A DNA stretch of 64,000 bases from Saprospiraceae bacterium (GTDB taxonomy: Bacteria; Bacteroidota; Bacteroidia; Chitinophagales; Saprospiraceae), in contig JAEUUU010000159.1 in assembly GCA_016787345.1 (NCBI GenBank), forward strand, positions 49,538 to 113,537, read 5' to 3'. The translations under genes and the position numbers were made by a program. Below, one piece after another: positions 58,283-64,000 of the stretch (positions are counted from its first letter, which is position 1; every line of letters starts with the position of its first letter). The notes under the pieces are model-generated. The model saw only the letters and a program-made list of their open reading frames with translations, was not told the origin of the DNA and searched no databases.

Positions 58283-59191
58283 TTAATTGTCATACTTGTG
58301 CAGATCATAACGTTCGATCATGCCGATCAGCTTTTCGGCGTAGGTTCGGTTGGTCGCATAGCCCAGGCGTTTGAGGCCATAGGCCCATTTGGTGTAATCC
58401 CGCCCATATTTTTTCAAACTGGCGTATCGCCCGGTGGATAACATGACGCTGTGCGCGCGCCAACTTTCCCAGGGTGAGGCGTAGATGCGGAAAAAGTCCT
58501 TGTGGCTGTCGTCGGTAAAATTGGAGCAATGCCCTTTTTTACAATTACGGGCGAAGCATTTCATCCCGAAATGGTTGTTGTTGCGCACTGCCAGTCGACT
58601 GGTGCCGGCCCGGCTTTCCACCAGCCCTTGCGCCAGGCTGATACTTGCCGGGATGCCATACTTCTGCATTTCTGTAATGGCAATATCCTTGTATTTGCGG
58701 ATGTATTCGCGTGCCTGGGTGTCGAACACTCCCTCCGGACCCACCGGAGAAGCGTCGTCTTTAATCGGTTTCTTACGCGGTTTGTTTTCGGGTATTTTAT
58801 CCTCTCCCGGACCGACATCGAGTGTGGTTTCATCTGTATAACTGACAAAATCGGTTTTGACCTGACGTGTCACGAGGCCAGATACCGGACTGTCGGCATC
58901 GAACAGCAGGTAACCTGCGAGGGCGAGCAGCAGGAGTTTGAATGCCGCCCGTTTTTGAAATGCACCCAGGGTAAGCTGATTGAATCGGTATCGCAGCGCG
59001 ATCCAGTTGCGCCGTATTCGAAATACGGTGCGGCCGAAGATTTGTCCGATCGGCTCGGCTCCCTGTTGGTGTCCTGTAAATTGACCAGGCGCCGAACTAC
59101 GGCGCCGGTTGCTGCTGTTGCCTGTTCCCGGCCGATAGTCTTTGCGCGAACGAGAAAATTCGTCGTCGTCAAACCATTTTGTTTTTCCCAT
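58283..59191 (-). CDS. Membrane-anchored glucosaminidase (peptidoglycan hydrolase)
   Basis: 302 residues. A basic cytosolic N-terminus (about 1-80), one membrane helix (about 84-101, LLLLALAGYLLFDADSPV region), a linker, and a C-terminal glucosaminidase domain (about 165-302): 'PASISLAQGLVESRAGTSRL' with the catalytic Glu, 'NNNHFGMKCFARNC' and 'YGRDYTKWAYGLKRLGYATN'. It cleaves beta-1,4-GlcNAc bonds in peptidoglycan as a type II membrane enzyme. A Cys pair (MKCFARNCKKGHCSNF) may form a disulfide. Promoter overlaps two tandem palindromes. Confidence 0.9.
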   Translation of the reverse strand: MGKTKWFDDDEFSRSRKDYRPGTGNSSNRRRSSAPGQFTGHQQGAEPIGQIFGRTVFRIRRNWIALRYRFNQLTLGAFQKRAAFKLLLLALAGYLLFDADSPVSGLVTRQVKTDFVSYTDETTLDVGPGEDKIPENKPRKKPIKDDASPVGPEGVFDTQAREYIRKYKDIAITEMQKYGIPASISLAQGLVESRAGTSRLAVRNNNHFGMKCFARNCKKGHCSNFTDDSHKDFFRIYASPWESWRAHSVMLSTGRYASLKKYGRDYTKWAYGLKRLGYATNRTYAEKLIGMIERYDLHKYDN

Positions 59192-59239
59192 GACAAGGCG
59201 ATTGATTGGCTGGATAAATAAACAAGCGGGTCAAACCCT

Positions 59240-59298
59240 GTGCAAATGTAAAACAAAATGTTTTTTAAAAACAAGTGCAAGCGGAAAACAAAATGTTT
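59240..59298. promoter_or_regulatory. Tandem 24-base direct repeats with AAACA-AAA-TGTTT palindrome
   Basis: Copy a 59240-59263 and copy b 59275-59298, offset 35 bases, share GTGCAA-N5-AAACAAAATGTTT. Each has the palindrome AAACA/TGTTT. Copy a covers the -7 box and copy b the region upstream of the -33 element of the glucosaminidase promoter, as expected for repressor sites. Confidence 0.6.
59243..59274 (-). promoter_or_regulatory. Promoter of the glucosaminidase gene (TTG-N21-TACATTTG)
   Basis: TTG (59274-59272), 21 bases, TACATTTG (59250-59243) on the minus strand. Leader about 45 bases. Confidence 0.75.
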
Positions 59299-59461
59299 GT
59301 TTTTGTCGAATTTAAACTCAGGCGACATTTTCAGGCATCCCAAACCATTGTTGTCGCGCCATTCCAAACAAAATACGTTCAACATTTGACCCAAAAACGT
59401 GGCAGCGTATGTGCGCACCTTTTCGTTAGGGAAAAGACGGCGTTTAACCCGCGCAGCCTTT
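59299..59461. other. Divergent spacer between glucosaminidase and sigma factor genes
   Basis: Part of a 318-base gene-free gap (59192-59509). Outside the two promoters and the tandem repeats I see nothing that looks like a gene or RNA; a weak GTTAGGGAAAAGACGG/… stretch shows no stem. Confidence 0.3.
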
Positions 59462-59493
59462 TTTGTCAAAACCTGAACGACTTGTTAACTTTC
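59462..59493 (+). promoter_or_regulatory. Promoter of the ECF sigma gene (TTTG-N20-TAACTTTC)
   Basis: TTTG 59462-59465, 20 bases, TAACTTTC 59486-59493 (last base off consensus). Transcription would start about 12 bases before the ATG at 59510. Confidence 0.65.
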
Positions 59494-59509
59494 CAACGGA
59501 AATCAACAC

Positions 59510-60103
59510 ATGGATTTCGCCTTAAATCTGGAACGCGCCGAACAAGATTTCATCACTGCCCTGACGCGACAGGAGCGTTGGGCCCAGCAACAGCTGTATG
59601 AACAACATTACGGCCGGATGATGGGCGTTTGTATGCGTTATGCTGGTTCGCGGGATGAAGCGCTCGATCTTTTGCACGAAGGCTTTATCAAAGTTTTTCA
59701 AAACATTGCCAAGTACAAACCTGGTACTTCCTTGCCAGCGTGGATCAGGACAATCGTGGTCAACACTTGCATCGATTATTACCGGAAAACCGTTCGGCGC
59801 CGCACCGAAGACCTCACTGAGGCCCGCTACGTAGCGCACGATGTGCCCGATGTGCTGAGCAACCTCACTGAACGCGAAATTCTGGATGCCGTGCAGGAAC
59901 TCTCCCCTGCTTACCGGGCGGTATTCAATCTCTACGTGGTGGAAGGCTATTCCCACAAAGAAATTGCCGACGCGCTCGATATTACCGAAAGTACCTCGCG
60001 CAGCAACCTGGTAAAAGCGCGAATCAAACTCCAGGAGTTTTTTGCCAACCGGCGGATGGAATTTGAAATCCGTACCGATGGCGCCAATTCGCCCCTTGAC
60101 TAA
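59510..60103 (+). CDS. ECF-type RNA polymerase sigma factor
   Basis: 197 residues. Region 2 about 25-95 ('RYAGSRDEALDLLHEGFIKV', 'SLPAWIRTIVVNTCIDYYRK') and region 4 about 125-175 ('AVQELSPAYRAVFNLYVVEG', 'SHKEIADALDITESTSRSNL') with the helix-turn-helix. The first about 25 residues are extra. Its partner, 44 bases downstream, has the layout of a membrane anti-sigma factor. Target promoters cannot be told; its own promoter is of the housekeeping type. Confidence 0.93.
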   Translation: MDFALNLERAEQDFITALTRQERWAQQQLYEQHYGRMMGVCMRYAGSRDEALDLLHEGFIKVFQNIAKYKPGTSLPAWIRTIVVNTCIDYYRKTVRRRTEDLTEARYVAHDVPDVLSNLTEREILDAVQELSPAYRAVFNLYVVEGYSHKEIADALDITESTSRSNLVKARIKLQEFFANRRMEFEIRTDGANSPLD

Positions 60104-60147
60104 CGACTTCAAAAAATCGTATCCGAACTCAAGCAGGTAACTGCCAT

Positions 60148-61515
60148 ATGAAAGAGAAAGACTTCGACAAATTATTGCGCGATCAACTCAACCGCCTGGA
60201 GGAGCCCTATACGCCGTCTGCCTGGTCCGCATTTGAGCAACGCCTGAATAGCAGCCTGGTGGAAGAGTCGCCCGCGGCCGTCGACGAGGTGGATAAAGCG
60301 GTTTATCACAAACTTCAGCAACTGGAGGCGTCGTACCAGCCTGCACACTGGAATATGCTGGCGCAAAAGATGGAGCAGCTCCGTCGTTTGCGTATCCGGA
60401 TTTGGGTGTCCAAAGCCGTCGAACTGGTCGTGTTTTTCCTGTTGATATCGCATTTTCAAAACAATGTCGCGCCGTACAACCCTGCTCCGGCGCCCAAACT
60501 GAAATACAACGGGCCGGTTGCCGGTTTAAACAAGGAGGCGGCGCCCGCTTCCGGTACGTCCCGCAACGCTGCTGGTAAGCCTTCTTCTTTATCCGCTGCC
60601 TGGACTTCGCAGGAAACAAGCGTCGCGGTAGCCAGTATGTTGCCCGAGGAACTGCTGCCCATTCAGGATGCACTTCCGCTCGTATTGCCCGCTCAATCCG
60701 GTGATACAGACGCAACCCCGATCACGCAGCAAGTACTCGCCGCGGCCATGGGTCCCCTGGCTTTGTTGAGCACTCTTCAACTTCCGTTCGACTGGTCTGC
60801 CGGGCGACCCGAATTGCCCGATAATGCCCGGATTGCACATGGCGTCAAACCACGCGCCCACCGTTTTTACTTTGCATCTTACGTTGGCTCCGATCGGAAT
60901 CGCGTCGCTGTGGATGACCAAAACGAACGTTTTCCGGGCTACAACGCAGGCATGGCGATCGGTTACCGCAAAGGGAAATGGGGCGTGGAAGCCGGCGTTG
61001 CGTACGCCCGGCGCCAGTATGTGCCTGGTAAAAAAGTCGAAATTTATGGCGGCAACCTGACCAACGGCTACCTGGGCTCTTATCTTACGGAAGTCGATGC
61101 CGACCTGGTAAGCGTGCCGGTGCACGTCAGTCGGAAAGTCGCCGGATTTGGCAAAACCAGCGTGCGCGCCGTAGCCGGCGCCACCGCCAACATGGCCGTT
61201 CAGAAATCGTATCGTTACGAAACGGTGCATTACCCCGGTTCGGCGCCACCCTCTACGCAAGGCGGGAATGCGCTCAGCGCTCAGCCGCAATTGCAGCAAG
61301 TCGGACGGGGCGTATTTGAAAATGGCCGCTTGAACGACAATTTTTACGCCTCCGCCGATCTGGGACTGCGCGTCGAACAACAATTGAATGATCGCTTTAC
61401 CGTATTCATTGAACCGGTGTACCGTCATTCGTTATCGTCGTCGCAGGGGCTGGGTCCACGCCCGGCACGCATCAACACGATGTCGATTCAGGCTGGCGTG
61501 ATGGCAGGTTTGTAA
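60148..61515 (+). CDS. Anti-sigma-like membrane protein with outer-membrane-barrel type C-terminus
   Basis: 455 residues. Two N-terminal repeats of about 40 residues ('LNRLEEPYTPSAWSAFEQRL' and 'LQQLEASYQPAHWNMLAQKM') with the pattern L-x2-L-E-x2-Y-x-P-x2-W, then one membrane helix (about 92-108), an Ala/Pro-rich linker, and from about 240 an eight-strand-like beta region ('GVEAGVAYARRQYVPG', 'RFTVFIEPVYRHSLSSS'). The layout matches the Bacteroidota genes that follow ECF sigma factors: cytoplasmic sigma-binding part, anchor, and a PorT-like periplasmic part. Which domain binds sigma is inferred. Confidence 0.72.
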   Translation: MKEKDFDKLLRDQLNRLEEPYTPSAWSAFEQRLNSSLVEESPAAVDEVDKAVYHKLQQLEASYQPAHWNMLAQKMEQLRRLRIRIWVSKAVELVVFFLLISHFQNNVAPYNPAPAPKLKYNGPVAGLNKEAAPASGTSRNAAGKPSSLSAAWTSQETSVAVASMLPEELLPIQDALPLVLPAQSGDTDATPITQQVLAAAMGPLALLSTLQLPFDWSAGRPELPDNARIAHGVKPRAHRFYFASYVGSDRNRVAVDDQNERFPGYNAGMAIGYRKGKWGVEAGVAYARRQYVPGKKVEIYGGNLTNGYLGSYLTEVDADLVSVPVHVSRKVAGFGKTSVRAVAGATANMAVQKSYRYETVHYPGSAPPSTQGGNALSAQPQLQQVGRGVFENGRLNDNFYASADLGLRVEQQLNDRFTVFIEPVYRHSLSSSQGLGPRPARINTMSIQAGVMAGL

Positions 61516-61517
61516 GA

Positions 61518-64000
61518 TCAATCTGATTTCCGTCGAATATCCTTTCTGATTCTCCGGATGTTTTCCCGCTGGGTTTTGGGGAGGTTGGGGTTGATTTTTT
61601 CCAGATCGTCAAAGTCTTTTTCAAAAAAATCACCGAACGATTTGTCTTCCGACAGCGGCTTGTCGGCATAAGACAAATATGCCTTGCGGGCTGTATCGTA
61701 TTCATTTTCGTCATCGGCCATCAGCAGGTCGGCCAGCAGTTTGTTGGATACGATTCCCTTTTGCATGCGGTAATTGCCGGGTACCTGCAGGCCTTTTTCG
61801 GCAGAAATCTTTGCGTTTTCGTAATCGCCGGTTGCGATTTGGTACCAGGATAAATACCAGTATGAATCCACCAGTCTGCTCCTGTTGGTATTGGAATTGG
61901 TATCGAGGGCAAACAGGTACTCCGCGGTTTGCAATCTGCGTTGACTGACGTACACCAGATTAAAATACTGATTGTCCTCTTCCAGTTCGCGCCGTTTGGC
62001 GTCGTACAAGCTGGCAAAATTATTCAGCAGCGCGTCATTTTTCAATTGTTCCGGCGTCAGCCTGGTGAAAATGGAATCGGCGCGTTCGAAGGCCGCAGGG
62101 TCCTGGTCTTCGTTGTATTTTTCGATGTAAAATGCAACGCATTCGATCAGCATCTCCGGCTTGTTTGGATCAAGGCAATCTTCAATTTCAGGAGGGATGT
62201 TGTAATCAATCCGTTGTTTCAGGGTGAGCGGGGCGATCACGGCATTTTCCCGGTCGAGCAGGTTCAGGCGATTGGGCAAAATGACGATCCCGCGGCGTTT
62301 GCCGAACACGACGATGCTGTCGTTGGAGATAAAATCGGCCGCCACGATCTTGTCGTTTTCGAGGGAAAGTTCGAGCAGGCAAAAGACAGCGCCGGGGTTG
62401 GCCGTGGCGTCCCAGAGCCGCACGAAGCCGCCGGCGTCGGTGCTAAGCAGGTATTTGCCGTTGGGAGAGAAGTTCAGGTTGAAGGTCGTGTCCTGCTCCA
62501 TCAGCGGATTTTGGTCGTTGACGCAGGTTTTGAGCAGCTTTCCGTTGGCAGGGTTCCAAAAGCGGATGACGCCGCCGTCGTCGCTGGTCGCCATGATTTT
62601 TTCGTCGGCAGAGAAGGCAACCGAGCGGATGGCCCAGTTGTGGTACAGAGTGTCGATAAAGCGGTCTCGTTGCCAATCCCAGATGTACACCGGATTTTTC
62701 ACCCCGACATCGCTGGACGAGGTTGTGCCGCAGGCGGCGAGGTATTGGCCGGTGAGTGGGGAGAAGTTCAGCGCGGTCAGGGGTTCGGCAAACCTGCGGT
62801 CTTTTTTCAGGCTATGGGTATGGTCGAAGATCTTGAGATTTCCTCGGTCGTCGCAGGCGGCGTAGTATTTGGCGGATGGCTTGTAAATGCTGGTGATCGC
62901 CGTGATTTTGCCCGGGAAGGTGGCGATCAGGGTATCTGTGACACTTTTGTTTTTAGCCGCATATACTTGCCTGTAAAGTCCCCCGGTTGTCTTTTTCCCT
63001 TTTATCGGGTAGACACCTTTTAAGATAACAGAACCGTTGGGTACATGAGGCCGGATAGCGGTGACCGTGTTGATGTTTTCGTGTGCAATCAGCTCGCGGT
63101 TGGTGCGTGCGTTCCAGTACTTGATCGTGGTGGTTTTATCCGTTGATCCCTGCACCTGTTCCGAGCTGGTAGTCATGAAAAAGTTCTTGTTGGGCGGCGT
63201 GACGCCAAAAGTCAGGTCGCCGACGTGCCCGCGGTACACCCGTATCAGTTTGAGTTCTTCGTTGAAGAGGCGCACCCGCCCGTCGCTGCCGGCACACAGG
63301 AACCGGCTTTCGTTGCGCAGCCAGCGGATGCTTACCACTCGTCCGGATTGAACTTTGTCGGAGACTTTTTTGGTGCTCTGGGTTTTCCCGATCGATATAA
63401 TTCTGAGCGCTCCTTTGCTGGTGCCCAGGGCCAGTGTATTGTCGTAAGAAGAAAAGTCGCCGGCAGCGATGTCTACTTCCAGCGTGTTGTAATCGAGTTT
63501 TTCCCTGAGCTTTCCTTTGAGGGTAAAAAGTTGGACGAAGCCGTATTTACCGCAAACCAAAATTTCTTTTCCGCTGTTGGAGAATCGGATATTCAACACC
63601 TCCCCGCGGGCAATGATGGGTTTGTTGACGGGTTTGGCGCTGTTCCAGGGGCAAATTTTTACGCCCTCGATAGAGCCGGATGCAACGAATGCTCCGGTGG
63701 GCGACCAGGCGACCGAGGTGACCGGACGGTTGTGTTTGACGCTGCTGATAAGCCTGGGCTGGTTGCTGCCCTGTAGTTCCCACACTTTAGCCGTTCCGTC
63801 GCGGCTGCCGGTAATGAAATATTTGCCGTCGGGTGAAAACGCAATAGAAATAATGGAAGATGCGTGCAGGCCGGTAAAGGTGCCGATCAGCAACTTGTCC
63901 TGATCGAACAGATGCACCGTGCCGTTGAACAAGCCGAGAATAAACCAGGATCCGTTGCGCGCCCAGTCGACCGCCGCAACTTCATCTTCGGCGGTAAATG
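61518..64000 (-). CDS. WD40-repeat protein, 5' part outside the window
   Basis: At least 827 residues; the frame stays open to the window edge and the bases past the first in-window start still encode a WD blade ('VAAVDWARNGSWFILG'), so the true start lies beyond 64000. About 12-14 WD40 blades ('FSPDGKYFITGSRDGTAKVW', 'VAFSADEKIMATSDDGGVIR') are followed by a helical, TPR-like C-terminus of about 240 residues rich in Glu and Asp. In Bacteroidota this tail often ends long proteins with an N-terminal STAND NTPase or caspase-like domain; whether that applies cannot be seen. It converges on the sigma partner gene with two bases between stops. Confidence 0.85.
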   Translation of the reverse strand, partial: FTAEDEVAAVDWARNGSWFILGLFNGTVHLFDQDKLLIGTFTGLHASSIISIAFSPDGKYFITGSRDGTAKVWELQGSNQPRLISSVKHNRPVTSVAWSPTGAFVASGSIEGVKICPWNSAKPVNKPIIARGEVLNIRFSNSGKEILVCGKYGFVQLFTLKGKLREKLDYNTLEVDIAAGDFSSYDNTLALGTSKGALRIISIGKTQSTKKVSDKVQSGRVVSIRWLRNESRFLCAGSDGRVRLFNEELKLIRVYRGHVGDLTFGVTPPNKNFFMTTSSEQVQGSTDKTTTIKYWNARTNRELIAHENINTVTAIRPHVPNGSVILKGVYPIKGKKTTGGLYRQVYAAKNKSVTDTLIATFPGKITAITSIYKPSAKYYAACDDRGNLKIFDHTHSLKKDRRFAEPLTALNFSPLTGQYLAACGTTSSSDVGVKNPVYIWDWQRDRFIDTLYHNWAIRSVAFSADEKIMATSDDGGVIRFWNPANGKLLKTCVNDQNPLMEQDTTFNLNFSPNGKYLLSTDAGGFVRLWDATANPGAVFCLLELSLENDKIVAADFISNDSIVVFGKRRGIVILPNRLNLLDRENAVIAPLTLKQRIDYNIPPEIEDCLDPNKPEMLIECVAFYIEKYNEDQDPAAFERADSIFTRLTPEQLKNDALLNNFASLYDAKRRELEEDNQYFNLVYVSQRRLQTAEYLFALDTNSNTNRSRLVDSYWYLSWYQIATGDYENAKISAEKGLQVPGNYRMQKGIVSNKLLADLLMADDENEYDTARKAYLSYADKPLSEDKSFGDFFEKDFDDLEKINPNLPKTQRENIRRIRKDIRRKSD

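Noticed and set aside
1-64000. tRNA, rRNA, complete insertion sequence or integrase
   Set aside because: I looked for cloverleaf-like arms, conserved rRNA stretches and DDE or Tyr-recombinase proteins and saw none; a covariance-model scan would settle RNA genes.

Overview
The window is from a Bacteroidota chromosome. Two proteins carry type IX secretion (T9SS) C-terminal sorting domains, one lipoprotein looks like the C-terminal part of GldM, and at least a dozen start sites are preceded by the Bacteroidota -7 box TAnnTTTG. The gene content (MbnP family, ABC permease fused to an M1 peptidase, an ECF sigma factor followed by an outer-membrane-type partner) and GC-rich coding sequence fit Saprospiria or a neighbouring class; that rank is an inference. 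No rRNA, tRNA, CRISPR array or complete insertion sequence was seen.

Layout. 386-7719: a RsbW-like kinase, ybeY, a DUF1963 protein, an electron-transfer trio (DUF547, FAD oxidoreductase, membrane polyferredoxin), a HAD hydrolase and a 2-oxo acid dehydrogenase E2. 7790-12190: an AT-rich accessory island with five lipoproteins of no known family or orphan type, interrupted by a small membrane protein gene whose 3' half is duplicated (345 bp, twice) around the second part of the island. 12484-15555: a secreted beta-helix protein and a glycine-zipper, Thr-rich protein. 15809-33551: a LytS/LytTR pair, a lipoprotein alpha-amylase, an ABC ATPase and its giant permease-peptidase partner split by an AAA/DUF4143 gene, a cytochrome c, a hybrid-type propeller sensor kinase, an O-antigen ligase-like protein and a PA0069-type radical SAM protein. 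33561-34244: a MntA/HepT toxin-antitoxin module whose HEPN gene carries a one-base frameshift. 34249-41008: murA (Asp in place of the catalytic Cys), two cold-shock proteins, thiL, lpxD, xth and pyrH, with a repeat-rich spacer and a MITE-like inverted-repeat element. 41135-47396: a one-directional, copper-themed cluster (diheme peroxidase, secreted M1 peptidase, YHS lipoprotein, MbnP, Cys-motif outer-membrane protein, DUF4625-like and Cys-rich small proteins). 47457-52619: VanW, a methyltransferase and the rplM-rpsI-rpsB-tsf operon with a candidate leader attenuator. 52892-64000: a glutamine amidotransferase, SDR, two Hsp20, a membrane protein with a degenerate sigma-factor domain, rsmG, a glucosaminidase, an ECF sigma factor with its partner and a WD40 protein that runs off the window.

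At the DNA level three patterns recur: intrinsic terminators whose T-tract doubles as the -7 box of the next gene (852-892 and 48882-48922); -7 boxes three to nine bases from the start codon, implying leaderless mRNAs; and short palindromic half-sites stacked on promoters (21508-21572, 55316-55384, 59240-59298).
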